Positions 1 to 12,224 are shown, counted from the stretch's first letter. The stretch: DNA of 64,000 nt from Poecilobothrus nobilitatus (GCA_947095535.1 OX352774.1:267875843-267939842); one strand, 5' to 3'. The notes: generated by a model from the sequence alone, not told the origin. Translations and numbers: made by a program.

Positions 1-165
1 TAAAGCTTATTTGTTTTTCAAAATTATTATATAAAATTTTAAAAATTTGGCAATCAAATCGAATTTTAGATTTTCCGTTATTATCATTGCTTGGAAATTG
101 TTGTTTTCTATTAACTTTTTCCAAAAAACCTTTTCTTACAAAAAATTTAAACGAAGCAGTGTTTA

Positions 166-830
166 TTGTTACTTTTTTTGCGAGGGTAGGTGGATATTAT
201 CGAAAGACACTATATGGTCAAAGGAAATTGGGTTAGAGAATGAAAATTGATTTTAAATCAGCAGGCATATTGTGAACAAACTTGTTAATGTTCACCTTGA
301 ATCTTTGAACGCTGTATTGTTAATGTTCATCTTGTGTTGTTAATGTTCAGATTGAATCTTTGCATGTTGTATAATGTAATCATCGCCAATCCTGGGGCAC
401 CCATAAAGTGGAACATGTTTTCATATTCGCGATGTTCGTACCACAAACGAATTTCCATAAGTCGAATTATGCAATCTGGCTATTTTAACTACATAGGGGT
501 GCGTAGAAGAAGCTCACCTTATCTTTGGAATGCTTTGGGTGGAGGCATGAAACTTTTAATCTCGTTCGAATAAAAAAAGTAGTGGGTTGTTGTGGTATCT
601 ATAAAGTAGGGTAAGCGTTCCTGTTAAGCGGCGAATGCCAAGTGGAGAGAGTGTTGAGGAGACTGTTATGCACTTTATCGAGAAACCCCAATGCTATTTT
701 GTAGGCACAGAAAGGCCAATGAGCATTGTATTCCATCTTTGGTCTTATATAAATTTTATAGATGTTTAGAAGATCAGAAGATGAAAAGAAGGCTATTGTT
801 CATTATTGTGGATTACTCTTTGTGTTTTAT
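166..830 (-). pseudogene. Jockey-like non-LTR retrotransposon 3' relic
   Basis: Read on the minus strand, this is the C-terminal end of a reverse-transcriptase ORF plus its 3' tail. Fragments such as IYKIYIRPKMEYNAH (near 770-690) and a decayed TSRLWNH-like stretch (near 460-400) match, in the same order, the better copy at 55900-56400. The 3' end, with a stretch resembling CTTTCGA..TCCACC..CCCTCGC followed by an A-run (positions about 210-165), also matches the tails at 5262 and 56627. Stops and frameshifts break every frame, so it is a dead 5'-truncated copy. Confidence 0.7.
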
Positions 831-1130
831 TAAGTTCTTAAATTTTTATTCAATTTAAATTTCTTTCTCTAATTCGATTTTTTATCGCAAACTAAATTTA
901 CATTTTAAATGTAAATTTGTTGCATAGGAGGCTTATTTTAACGTTTAAATTATACAATTTTGATTCTAAATTTAATAATTTTGAGTGAATAAATCCCTGT
1001 TTCACTTGTCTTAAGTGATTACGACTTTTTTCTAACCAAAATGAAAAGAGACAGCATGTAAAATTTATGCAGTTTAGAAAGAAGTAAAATTTTCAAGGTT
1101 CAGAACTTTTTTGACACTCGCAATTTTCTT
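831..1130. other. AT-rich spacer, nothing recognised
   Basis: Simple AT-rich sequence without an open frame, repeat or RNA signature that I can support. Confidence 0.5.
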
Positions 1131-1400
1131 GTTTACGTACTAGTTACAGCGCGGCCCAAAATCTTCTTTTAATATTTTTTGTATAAAATGAAATATGGAA
1201 GAGTGGAAGATCTTTAAGGATTACCATAAGTTACCTCAAAAAAGTTTTTGGTACTTCCTCCTGTTTAGGAGCTATTAGGGATCAAAAATTGAAAATTCGC
1301 TATTTTTAAAAACATATAACTTGGACATCTGTGCCGTCGTGTAAGTAAGACATAAAAATTATATCCAGAGTCTCTCCTTTATATGCAGTTAAAGAGTCTC
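1131..1400. repeat. Decayed dispersed repeat fragment
   Basis: Contains a stretch reading TTCCTCCTGTTTAGGAGCTA, which in reverse complement resembles TAGCTCCTAAACGGGGGGTG at 22260-22280, inside the larger repeat at 22200-22650. The shared part is short and diverged. Family unknown. Confidence 0.4.
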
Positions 1401-3359
1401 TCCTGATATTTGGTAATTTTTATTTTTACATAAATTAAATAATTTTGTATTTTAATTAATGTAAATTAAAATATAAATGTAATGTAAATTAAAAATATTT
1501 ATACAAAAATCTTAATATGTTTTTATTATCTTTTTAAAAATCTATGCTTATATAAAAACTTTTGGTTATAGATTTATTTATTGTTAATTTTTTTTTTTTG
1601 AATTGTATATACTATTGGGATATACTTCCGAATGGATCTGGTGGAGCTCATAGTGACGTTTTGCACATAATGGTATTTTATAATGTCATGATTTAGACTA
1701 TACATATATGTCATTATGTCTGGAAGTACTATTTAGTTCATATAGGAATACATATTTATGAACTTGAATATTATATATGATTTTTGATTTGATTTTTATA
1801 ACAGTAGTGTATCAAAGGGCTGAACCTGATTTTGTAATCAACTATAAAACCCCTTCTAATTATTTTGTTTTATTTTAAAACTAAATTTTATTGTTAATTT
1901 TCAATAACATTTTATAGAATTAAAAATTTATTAGAAGAAGTTCAAATTTGAATAACAAGTGTTTTTTCATTTTAATATGACAGGACGGTTTAAAAACGGC
2001 TATGTTATTTAAGTTTTATTCGTATAGATAATATCTTAAGAATTTGTAATTAACAAATTTTTGTGGGTTTAGTTGTTGCAAGATTTTGTTATTTCAAAAT
2101 TTTCTGATGATTAGTGCGGCTGGAAGGCTCCAATTGTTTATGTATACTTATATTTTTGATGCGGACAAGACACATTTCGGAAAGGTCAAAAATGCTGTTA
2201 TGCGTCGAAACAGCTTTCTTTTGACTGATCTTCAAAAAATGTTTTTATTTTAGTTATTTTCTATTTAAATAACTTCATCAGTGCTATTTCATTTATATCA
2301 AATATTGTTATTTGAACAGTGTTTTTACTAATTTACATTTTTTTTTATTTCTTTCCTTCTTTTTTTCGTTTTAAACATTTAAGTGTAATGCTACTATTGT
2401 AGGTTATGGTTGTGCGTCTAAATATGTAGTGCTACTATATCGTTTCTTATAATTTTTTCTATAAATTACTTATTTATGAAATCATAGTGAAATCAATTGG
2501 AGACACAAACTAGAGTGATTTTTATGTTTGTATTAATTATTTTAATTATTTTTACTTACACTACATATCGCTTGTTATCTGTACAGAATTTGAACCCTCT
2601 CTCGGTTATAAGGAACGTGCTTAACAACTAAACTAGTTCACCGAAACCGCTATATATTTTTTTATTCTATTTATTTATTAAAACAGAATTTATTAACAAT
2701 TATTTGTACATTTATGGCTTTTGCTTTTTTTTATTGAAATAATGTTTTTTTTTTTAAATAGAAATACATATATTCCTTTTCCTTTAAATGATTTAAATGT
2801 TAAGTCTTTTTCATTAAATATTTATTCTAAAAAAAATACTTAATCTTTCCTCTTAACGTAATACTGACATAATAAACTTGTAAATTTTATCATAAATTAT
2901 TTCTCAAATATTTTTTGCTTCAATTAATTTTAATATATTTATTTAATTAATTTATTTAATATTTTATTTTAATACATATATTTAAAAAAAAATTAAAAGA
3001 TGAAAAATACATAAATCATAAAAATTGGATTTCATCCAACTGCTAAATGAATAAAAACCTTTTGAGTATTTTGTTAATTTTTTAAAATAATTTCGCTCTT
3101 CATTTTTTGGTTTACGTTTTTGTACATAAATTGTAATTAATCCATAGCGTATGACAAAAATAAAAAAAATTGGAATAATCATTGAAATTCAAATTAGTAC
3201 CGACACACTCAGAACGAGTTAAATAAACCAAATATGTAATCAAGAAATTAGGAAATTTTTACATTTCCACATAGAACGACAAAAATTAATGTGGATATTA
3301 AAAATCGAAGAGCTAAAAGTTATCCTACAAGCATGTTCAATTAATGATTTCAATTGTTA
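1401..3359. other. AT-rich non-coding stretch
   Basis: About 2 kb of AT-rich sequence. If the Scp1-type gene continues to the left, this is its intron. One motif near 1825-1860 (CTGATTTTGTAATCAACT, then AAAACCCCTTCTAATT) matches the repeated unit at 3460-3960. No conserved exon was seen on either strand; in particular no second or third EF-hand exon of the Scp gene was recognised. Confidence 0.45.
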
Positions 3360-3960
3360 TTTGATTTTAAGGGGTTAGGTACGAAATCTTGCTTACTATA
3401 TCAAAATTTTATGAATTTATGAATTATGAATTGATTATGAATAATTATGCTTTTGAATTTTACTCTAAAACCCCTTCTAATTCAGAATCTCACCAATTAT
3501 ATAAATATTCTGGAAAAGGGAATACCCTGATTTCGTATCAACTCTAAAATCCCTCCTAATTAAGAATCTCGCATATACGTATATACCCATATTCTGTAAA
3601 AGGCGTACAATCCTGATTTTGTACCCAACTACAAAATATCTCCTAATTACATCTTTCCATACATATTTCAATACTAACATATTTCCATACATATTTCAAT
3701 ATAAACATTAAAAACCATTTTAAAATAGTGGGGGATGCCGCTTCTTCCTTCCTAATTAGATTTTATATACATATTTCAATATTAAAATATTAAAACACAT
3801 TTTTAAAATTTCCTAATTATATTTCCAGCATATATATTTCAACTACAAAACTTTTAAAATAGTGGGGGCTATCGCCCCCAAGCCCCCGCTAAACAAATTA
3901 TTAAAAGCGTGATTTTGAAACCAACTCTAAAATCGCTTGTAATTATATATTTCCTACGTA
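3360..3960. repeat. Irregular direct repeats with GC-rich hairpin
   Basis: A unit of the type CTGATTTTGTACCCAACT plus CTAAAATCCCTCCTAATT recurs near 3467, 3541, 3628, 3752, 3812 and 3929, spaced roughly 60-120 bp, with CATACATATTTCAATA linkers. Near 3860-3890 lies a perfect GGGGGCTATCGCCCCC hairpin followed by AAGCCCCCGC, and near 3725 a related TTTTAAAATAGTGGGGG. This is very GC-rich against the surrounding sequence. It looks like the tail of an unclassified transposon or a decayed satellite. Confidence 0.5.
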
Positions 3961-4117
3961 ATATAATAAGCTTATTATTTTTTGTTTCAAAAAATAAGAT
4001 TCACTAAAAAAATAAAATTTTGATAAATAAGATTTTGAAATAATAAGCTTATGAATAATCAGATTTCGTTACGCTCTCCATTTTAAGATTTTATTGTATA
4101 TACTGGTCAAATAACTC

Positions 4118-4129
4118 ATTATATTGATA
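4118..4129. repeat. SINE target-site duplication, left
   Basis: ATTATATTGATA here is repeated exactly at 4377-4388 and brackets the SINE. Confidence 0.85.
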
Positions 4130-4376
4130 TCCAGCCATTGGTGCAGTGGTTGACGCACCGCTTCTCATTCATAAGGGAATGAGAGGTCTCGGGTTCGATT
4201 CCCGGCTGGGTACAATAATTATAATATAAAAAAAAATATTCATATATCGCAATATGTAAATACTTTATATATCATAATATCACGTACACCCCACATTCCT
4301 ACCAGGAAACAGGGGTTATAGCTACCTGACACATTTATGTACCACGATACCTGAATATAAATAAATAAATAAATAA
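4130..4376 (+). mobile_element. tRNA-derived SINE with 12-bp target-site duplication
   Basis: The 5' end is tRNA-like, with an A-box-like GGTGCAGTGGTTGACGC and a perfect B box GGTTCGATTCCC, the polymerase III internal promoter pair. The body contains ACACATTTATGTACCACG and the tail is (ATAA)n. The exact 12-bp duplication ATTATATTGATA flanks it (4118-4129 and 4377-4388), which shows target-primed insertion. The tRNA-like head lacks proper cloverleaf pairing beyond the boxes and the element carries a long tail, so it is a SINE and not a tRNA gene. Confidence 0.88.
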
Positions 4377-4388
4377 ATTATATTGATA
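4377..4388. repeat. SINE target-site duplication, right
   Basis: Exact copy of 4118-4129. Confidence 0.85.
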
Positions 4389-4589
4389 AATTAAATTTTT
4401 GACAAACTACTTAATTGTTTTTTTTTTAAATAAAAAATTTTAAAAATCTTAGTATATTTTAGAAACTATATGTATAAAGAAAGAGTATTCAGAACAAAAA
4501 ATGTAAGGTAATTTTTTTATTTTAAATAAGTTATTACTTCAATCCTTTTCAAAGTTATAGAATTGATACTAAATAGAAAGCTTACGAAA

Positions 4590-5262
4590 TATCTGGGTAC
4601 TAAGGCTTTGATCCATAAGAGTCAATATGGATTCAGACTGGTGACCTCAAGGGTTTTCGTTGTGAAAAACTCAACACCAGTTTCAACCTTTCGTGTGAGT
4701 CTGATGTTGTGACACTGGATATTTACAAAATTTTTGACCCATGTTGCTATTTTCACAATTTGGAAATAAAAGTAATGAAATGAAAAAAAATTAAATGAAA
4801 TGAAATAAATGTCAAGCGATAAGAATATTGGTGATGTCTTTATTAAATGGATTGGAGATTTCCTTTTGAATCGTAGTAGTCGATTTCCTCGATTCGCATA
4901 GTAGTCGATGGTTTTTCACCCAACAATTTTTTAATAAATGCGGGAGTGCCTCAGGGCTCTATTCTTTCGCCCATTCTCCCCCACTATAGATGGGTATAGG
5001 AACCTGTTCAGAAAAAATAAAATCTTAATACTTCCTCTTAAAAATGTAACCTTAATACAAGGGGACCTGCACAGACTAACCCCTATACCTTAAATATCCC
5101 AAATGGCAAAGCTCCGCAAATGGAAATTCGTTTGTAATGCTTACACTAATGTTTGATGGCCTTTGGTTGGTAAAAGTTCAACACTACGAAAGAAAATACG
5201 CGCATTGATCTCATTTGTGTCTTTCGAGATCTCCACCCACCGTCGCACGAAAAAAAAAAACA
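4590..5262 (+). pseudogene. Jockey-like retrotransposon relic, internally deleted
   Basis: Reverse-transcriptase pieces appear in order: a QYGFR-like stretch, then SESDVVTLDIYKIFDP (near 4690-4735), a WIGDFLLNR-like stretch (4850-4875) and NAGVPQGSILSPIL (4940-4985). These match SGESDVVAVDISKTFDR, KWIGDFLSN and NAGVPQESVLSPTL in the 52-56 kb copy. The sequence then jumps straight to the 3' tail, ending CTCCACCCACCGTCGCACG plus poly(A) at about 5250-5262, so roughly the last third of the ORF is deleted. Several stops and frameshifts are present. Confidence 0.75.
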
Positions 5263-6364
5263 AAATAAATTTAAGGCAATTTTTTTTATTTTAAATATTC
5301 TTAATTCGTTTATGTCAAAAGTGAGTATAGTGCTAGTAATTATGAGTCGTACCATACAACGTACTTTGTTTTTTTTTGTAAGTGAATAAATCGCCGTATT
5401 TTACTAGATACATACATTTTGTATTATGTCATATATATTAACATATATTTATATTAAATTATAATATGTATTATCTGATATTATAATATAATGCTCATGA
5501 AATAAAAAAGCAAAAAGTTATTTTTTTTTCTTCTTATAATCTTATCATGTACATTACCAAATACCAAGTGCATAAAAAAATAAAAGAATATTCTATTTTG
5601 CGAAAACTAAAATACACTTATTGTCTATGAAAATAATATGAATGATTATGAGTTTTGTTAAATCTATATGATATATGACAACCCCTAAAAAAACAGTTCA
5701 ACTAGTTAATTATAATATCTTCAAAGGAAGTAAGTACAGCTATTAATTATTTAGCTTTATCTTCAAGCAAAAATATACCTATAGATACTTATGTACCTAT
5801 ATACACTATGTATTTTTGATCTGTATAATGTTTGGAAGACATTAGAGTTCGAAAAGCTTTATTTTCAGTTAAATAACATTTGACTATCTCCATTTTCAAA
5901 TATAATACGTTTTAAATTATTAAAGTTAAATTTAAGTGAATAAGGAACTATTCTAGAATTTTCACCTTAGTAAATTGTTTTCTAGAATAAAATATATGTG
6001 TTCATACTCTTTAATTAATGCATATTTAATTTCATGTATTTTTAGTTATAAAACAACATATGTTTGGAAGACATTGGAAGACATATGACTTTGGCAATTT
6101 TGCGAATAGATCAAGAACAAGCTGAGCAAAGACGCTCGTCCAAATAATATAAAAGAAAAACAGATCTGTTATTTTTTAAATTTATAAAAAAATTTTAATT
6201 CACTCAAAAAATTGTAATTCCCCTAAAACAATATGGTAATTAATAAGTACCATATATTATAACTAATTAATATGTTCAAATTGTTCAACGAAAAGTATAA
6301 TTTTAATTGCCTTTTAGAATTAAAAACATACATATGTACGCACATAATAATTAATAAATCAAAC
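5263..6364. other. AT-rich intron or spacer
   Basis: AT-rich sequence 3' of Scp exon 2 on the minus strand, inferred to be intron. No third exon of the calcium-binding protein was recognised here. Confidence 0.5.
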
Positions 6365-6531
6365 CTTATCAAAATCAGCTAATTCTGAAATTTCATCCCA
6401 TAAGCTTCTCATTACATGTTGATATTGAGATAATCTGGATGCGCTGCAGTCACCTTTACCTTCAATTACACAAGCACGAACTGCCATACATTCAAAATCT
6501 TTTTGATCCAAGAATCCATTGTTGTCAATAT
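6365..6531 (-). CDS. Scp1: Sarcoplasmic calcium-binding protein, exon 2 (EF-hand 1)
   Basis: This exon sits between a TTTCCCAG acceptor and an AAG|GTTTGA donor, and gives 55 full codons after a split Asp codon. The translation contains the EF-hand loop DIDNNGFLDQKD, followed by FECMAVRACVIEGKGD, then MRSLWDEISELADFDK, where the second EF-hand loop starts. The pattern and order match insect Scp1 as I remember it (IDNNGYLDKNDFECLALR... and NLWNEIAELADFNKDG). The protein is a cytosolic muscle Ca2+ buffer of the calexcitin/SCP group. Codons beyond this exon are not in the window, so the gene continues past the left edge after an intron of at least 6.3 kb. Either first exon, at 12225 or 18849, can join it in phase. 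Confidence 0.92.
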
Positions 6532-6686
6532 CTGGGAAATTATCAAAAATTTCGTCTTATCAATAAATTAAAAACATTAAATTGCATTTTCATACTAATT
6601 TTAATTTTTATATTCTAATTTACAATTCATTTCAAGTTCAAGATTAAAATAAAATAAAACAAAATTTACAAAATCAATTGTAATAT

Positions 6687-6795
6687 AATAAGTTATCAAA
6701 ATAACAAGAATGTTTTGATGAGTGTGATAAATGATAATAAGTTATCAAAATAACAAGAATGTTTTGAGGAGTGCAATAATAAGTTATCAAAATAA
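6687..6795. repeat. Three-copy tandem repeat around GTTATCAAAATAAC
   Basis: The unit AATAAGTTATCAAAATAAC, followed by AAGAATGTTTTGA in the first two copies, starts at 6687, 6736 and 6778 (steps 49 and 42 bp). The core GTTAT..ATAAC is itself an inverted repeat. It lies in the intron just upstream of Scp exon 2. Confidence 0.7.
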
Positions 6796-6799
6796 CAAA

Positions 6800-8185
6800 A
6801 GTAATTATTATATCAATGCATGTATGTATATCTGTTATTGGGCGAAATCAAATAGTAATGTATTCTGTTCAAAGTTTGTTGAAAATAAAATAAAATCAAT
6901 AGTTTAAATAATAACTTGCTTAATTTTTTCCTTTATTTGTAGCATATTTCACTTCATAAAAGTTTTGCAATTTGCAGAGTTTCTACTTTCATTCGAATAC
7001 GTAGAAAAGTATCAGTATCTAATAGAAATAAATTCACTTAACAGTAATCAAAGTCTGTTGATTATTCATTTTATTTAATTGAATTTTTAAGGCAAGTAGC
7101 TTAGAAAAATATATACTCGTACCTATTTAGAAAAAATAAATTGGTTTGGTTTAAGTTTTCAGTTTTTAAAATATATTTATTATATCTAGGAAGGAATTGC
7201 TTTATAAAGTATATTTAGAACAGACAATGAACAGACGCGAATGAAAGAGTATATTAAGATAGGTTGGAGGGTAAAGTAGAAACGAACCTAAAATATTCTT
7301 TTTGAATTGCTGAAAATTGTAGAAGAGACCATTACTGACAGAGGAGAATAAGTTTATTAGAAGTATGTTCCTCATACTAGCATTGGATCACGCTCATAAC
7401 GATTTTTCCATTAACAGTTTTGAACCACCTAGGGATTTTCACTGTACAGAAATGGTCACTTACTACATACCATAAAGAAATATAATATATTGTCTATATG
7501 GTGATTTATTTGAATATGAAATAATAAAAACCAAGCAAATATTTTTATAACCTTTTTACTTTTATTGATAGTTAAGATGATAATAATTATTAATTATATT
7601 ATTAATATAACTACCTACTTATACATATCTATTAATATGTTTTATACTACGCCTACACGTTCTTATTAACTTATTACTGAACCTTGATGTTTTCCTGTTT
7701 TCAATTCTTACAATTAATTCTTATTTATTTAAAGATATTTTTCTGTTTTTACTATTCATCATTGGTACAAACCAACAATTATATATTTTATTGTAACGTA
7801 AAACCAGGTAAAACTTTTATAACATAAACCGAAATAAAAAATCCTTAAACTTATATGTATACATTATACACAAGAATTTGTTACAATAAAAATAATTGTA
7901 ATTCTTATTTATTTTCTTTAAAATTTTCTCTTAGGCATGTATCAAATATCAATACGAAATCATATGAGTTGTGTGAGATTGCAAACCTAATGTGAGTTAA
8001 TAATTTTTACCCGCTCACTAACAATTTGTAATAAAAATCTATAATCAAAAGTGGTATTATACTATTATAGTTTTAATTATAAATTTGTTTTCAATATTTG
8101 ATATTATAGTAAATGTACAAACCATCAATTTAAATACTCTTAAACATTCTTTCAAAACTAAAATCAAAAAAGCAAGCGTCTCTCT
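6800..8185. other. Scp1 intronic AT-rich sequence
   Basis: Intron between exon 2 and first exon 1b. A patch at 7200-7460 is less AT-rich but broken in all frames; I could not assign it. Confidence 0.45.
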
Positions 8186-8189
8186 TTCT

Positions 8190-8275
8190 TTTTAGCACAT
8201 TTTTCAAAAAAAAAAATTGAAATTATTAGTTTCACTCTGTGAATTCGTCCGTTTGTTTACAAAATTTCTACCCCG
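8190..8275 (-). repeat. Dispersed repeat fragment, inverted relative to 58.2 kb
   Basis: AGCACATTTTTCAAAA...TTTCACTCTGTG..CGTCCGTTTG matches the reverse complement of 58175-58235, with small indels. Family unknown. Confidence 0.5.
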
Positions 8276-9185
8276 TTTAGGATTGAATAATGAAATTTAA
8301 TCGTGAATAGTACTATTTAAAAAACTCTTTAAAATAGTACTATTTAAAAGTCTCTTTAAAAAACTAATATTACAGTGGAACCACTTTTTTATGTAGCTCC
8401 CCATTATGAAGTTACAGCCACTCAAAGTTTAGAAAATAAATATTTTCAATTGTGTAAGTGTATTTCAGGTACCTACTGCTAATAGTTTTCAATCTGAAAA
8501 CACAAACGACAGCACATTATTTTAACTTATTGTTTACTTTTTTTAGCTAACAATTTTTTGTATTAGTATTAATATACGTCGTTAGGTGAAATCTAAATTT
8601 CGCTAGATTTTGCTAGGATTATTTCATTTCATTTGCTTAGTTTATTTCATAAAACATGTTCCTATTGTAGATTAATGTTGTTTTTTTATTATATTGTTCC
8701 AATATTTAATTATTTGTCAATAATGTTCCATTTTACCTTTAAAATTCATTACTTTTTCATTCAAATCATGTAGAATGAAACAGTAATCTTAAAACTACAT
8801 ATGAAACATTTTTTTGTTTTGATTTTGTTTAGCTTATTTGTAATTTATCAAATTTTCTTTAATATCCCATTCGCAAATGCACGAACCAAGATTTATACAT
8901 ATTATTTTAGTGCATATACTGCGTTCAGTCCAATACTTTTTTTTAATTTATATTAATTATGACACATATGACTTAAATTTGTTTAAAAGTTTGCTGCTCA
9001 CAAATTAGTAATTTGTTATAAACTTATAAAACGAAAGTAATGTTTTTTGGTCTTTCAACTAATGTGAATTTTGAAGAATATTTAAAATATTAATGCTTCT
9101 ATATATGTTTCTATATATGAACACTGTGAAGTGTGAACCTGTGTCATTCAATTCTAATATTGATTGTTCTTCTAATTTTTTGATA

Positions 9186-9450
9186 TGGAGGTGGTTAATA
9201 AATTTATATATTTGGGTTTGATTTTAGATAACAGCCTAAGCTGGTTACATAATTTAACAGCATTAAGGAATTACTATTTCGCTACTCTTCGTAATTTTAT
9301 CAATTGAAAAAGATACAATAAAGGTACTCATACTTTTTACTATAGAGTCTTCCAATCAAAATTGCAATATGATATTATGTGTTGGGGAGGCACCAATTGG
9401 AATAAAATATATCCTCCCTTTATTCTACAGAAATGAAATAATTAATTAGC
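9186..9450 (+). pseudogene. Non-LTR reverse transcriptase C-terminal relic
   Basis: The plus strand reads FIYLGLILDNSLSW, then after a stop QSKLQYDIMCWGGTNWNKI. These are typical of the stretch after the RT catalytic core in I/Jockey/R1-type elements (YLGL.LD..L.W, then S.LQYGI..WGG). Frames are broken and no other part of the ORF is present. The following 9500-10010 may be its 3' part. Confidence 0.6.
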
Positions 9451-9499
9451 TTCGGTCTTAAAGTGCAATACGGTCTTAATGTCGGTCTTCGGTCTTAAT

Positions 9500-10010
9500 G
9501 TTAAAAAATACTACAAACACAATCAATTAAATTAGAAAACATATTCACATTTCTGTACAGTATTTAATCAAAAATGAGTAGGTATACATATTTAATGAAC
9601 AGAAAACCTTACATTTTTATCCACATACAGTTCTTACACCTTATATGGATAAGCCTTATTCAATATCAATTTGAAAACATAATTATATATTAGAAAAAGT
9701 TAACGTAAAAAAATTATGGTTGATTTATAAAGGTGAAAAAGAATCCTTTCTTTTTTGTATTATAAATATCTTAAACAGAACCTGAGATAAATACATTTAA
9801 AAATAACCTTTTTCAAAATTTGTAGAGCAGTAGGTGCTGTAACGGTGAGGCTAAATAAAAAAGTTGTCTACAACATTACTCTTTTAAGAGACCTATGCAT
9901 GGTTAATATTTCATTGCTCTAATTCATCGCTAATTCTTCGTTCTGTTTATTCAATTTATTAAAAAAAAAATTGTATGAAATGTAATTAAAATTAAATTAT
10001 TAACTACTAG
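9500..10010 (+). repeat. Dispersed repeat, second copy at 57.9-58.5 kb
   Basis: Blocks ACAAACACAATCAATTAAAT..ATTCACATTT (9510-9555), GTAGGTGCTGTAACGGTGA..AGAGACCTATGCATGG (9828-9902) and CTAATTCTTCG.TCTGTTTATTC (9930-9955) recur in the same order at 57945-57990, 58050-58132 and 58430-58450. This copy has about 230 bp between the first two blocks that the other lacks, and lacks about 280 bp present at 58150-58425. Confidence 0.7.
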
Positions 10011-12224
10011 CATCTGTAAATGCATAGTAATAAGTTAACTATGTATTATAATTTAATTATTTTAACGCAAAAATTAAAGTTAATAATTTTTATTTCATAA
10101 AGCTAACAAAATAATCCGGGTATTGACGTTAGCAACGCCTTGAATTCTTGCTAGTATTATATAATTTTTGAACTGTTTTACAAAGTTTAAAAAAGTTCCT
10201 GTCGTTTAGATAAAAAAAATATTAAGATTAATATTATTATGGATTAATGTTAATACATTCAGAAAAAAGTATCTGTTGTACATAATTATTATAAATAGAA
10301 AAAATGAATAAACAAAAACCGTCAAATTTACGATTACAAAATCTTTCTTATTATTTTGAAATTTAATTTGGTTTTATATTAACTTTTTAATATTTATTGT
10401 ATTAATATTTTTTTTATTTCAAATGACTTGATTTTAATTATTTTTAATTACAGATCATTATAAAGGAAATATGCTCAAATTAAATTAAGTGTGATATTTT
10501 TGTTTAAAACGAAAATATATTAAAATTTTAAAGCTATAAATGTAAATTAAAAGGTGGAAAAAAAGTTCAATTTAATTTATAAATTAGAGAATTTTTATTT
10601 TGAAATTTTGATAGTTTTTGTCCAATCAAAATTCCTTTTTGTTTTTTTCGTAAACTAAATATTTTATTTCTTTTGATTGATATTGAAAAAATCAAATGCA
10701 ACGTTACTGACTGCAGAGTACAAAGTGTGAATTTTTGTATTTTATAAATTGTAGATTTTATATTTTATTTATAAAAGTTTAAATTTGTTATAAAGTGTAT
10801 TTTAAAAATCTGGCTGCAACATATACATACATTTGAAATGATAATAATTTCTTAATCATTAAGACAAATTGAAAAAAATTGTAAGTCTTTTAGATATAAA
10901 CATACTAGTAATTTTAAATATATTATTAAATATTTTCTTATCAATAAATGAAAAAAATCCGAAATTTAAATAATATTTTAAAGGAAATAAATTTAAATGT
11001 GCATATTAAATACGCGTAATAAAAAAGAAGAAACCAATTTAGATGAAATAAAAATGTACAACACAGCTACATATATATCGAATATAATATAATATTAAGA
11101 AAATTAGTTATATTAATAGGTTCGAAAATTAAAAAAAAAAAAAAAAAATAAGTAAAACAAAATTTCAATGTCAATGGAACACTGAAAAATTCTCGCTGAA
11201 CCACCTGTTATGTATTTTTCTAAAACATAAATGTTTTCTTCTTTTAATATTTTTCTATTAATATTATTATTGTTCATTATAATATTGTTATTGTTCTTTT
11301 TTTTAAACCGGTAGATTATTTTTATACTGTACAATAATAATATATTATTTGAAAGTGTATTTTTGAATATCAAAAAGTATAACAAAAGAAATAATCAAAT
11401 AACTTGATTAAAATCACTTAATTTATTAATAGAATTAACTTAATATATTATGAAATTGCATCCATTCAAAAGAGAATACATTAACGTAAAGTATTTAAAT
11501 TAAGTAATTAAAAAAAAATTGATTTAGTAGTCAAAATATTGCATCTTTAAATTTAATTTTTAATTCTTAAGAGTTTGGTAAATTAAAATTAAACTAATTG
11601 TAAATTATATATGTATTTTAAAATTAAATTAAAAATATGAAGTAATAAATATAAACCATATTGCATAATGGTTTTTATAAAATTATAAATGTGAAAATAT
11701 TATAATTGGAGTTTTTTCAAATAATTTTTTTTTGATATTCTGATGAAAAAATGTTATAAATAAATAAGATATTAATTTTTATTTTAAATTATTTTTTTAA
11801 TGTATTAAGTGTGTTTATTATTATTTAAATGTTTACTTGGAGATCGTAGTGAAATTATCCCAAAAGGTATTAATAGTTTCTTCTCTTCGTTTAGCATTAA
11901 TTTTTCATTGTAAAAGTAAAAATTATTTTATTTTATAATTATGTCAGATGGACTTTTATAATTTTATTAATAGAAATAAAAATAAAATCCTGTAATTATA
12001 GTAGGTTATATTTCCTAGAATATTGTGCTAGAGATATATGTATGTATATATAAATATAAATAATTTTTGGTTTTATATTCTACTTACAAATCATCAATTA
12101 AATAATAATAATAATATGTATATGTATTTTTAAATATCATGTAAATAATTATAATAAAATAAAACATATAAATTTGGTTTTTAAGCTGTATTAAGCTGTA
12201 ATTTTATGTGCTTATATTACATAC
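10011..12224. other. Scp1 intronic AT-rich sequence
   Basis: Very AT-rich with many A and T homopolymers. The only sizeable frame (11113-11385, minus) is built of Asn/Ile/Phe runs and is a chance frame. No feature recognised. Confidence 0.5.

Noticed and set aside
4130..4212. Possible genuine tRNA gene
   Set aside because: A and B boxes are present, but the sequence continues into a SINE body and (ATAA)n tail with target-site duplications, and a full cloverleaf is not evident.
1..6364. Search for Scp1 exons 3 and later
   Set aside because: No minus-strand stretch encoding further EF-hand loops (D.N.DG patterns) with splice borders was seen; the rest of the gene must lie left of the window.
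7200..7460. Patch with more balanced base composition, possible retroelement piece
   Set aside because: Broken in all frames and no residue motif could be tied to a family.
11113..11385. 90-codon minus-strand frame
   Set aside because: Asn/Ile/Phe homopolymer-driven frame in AT-rich intron, no domain or splice context.
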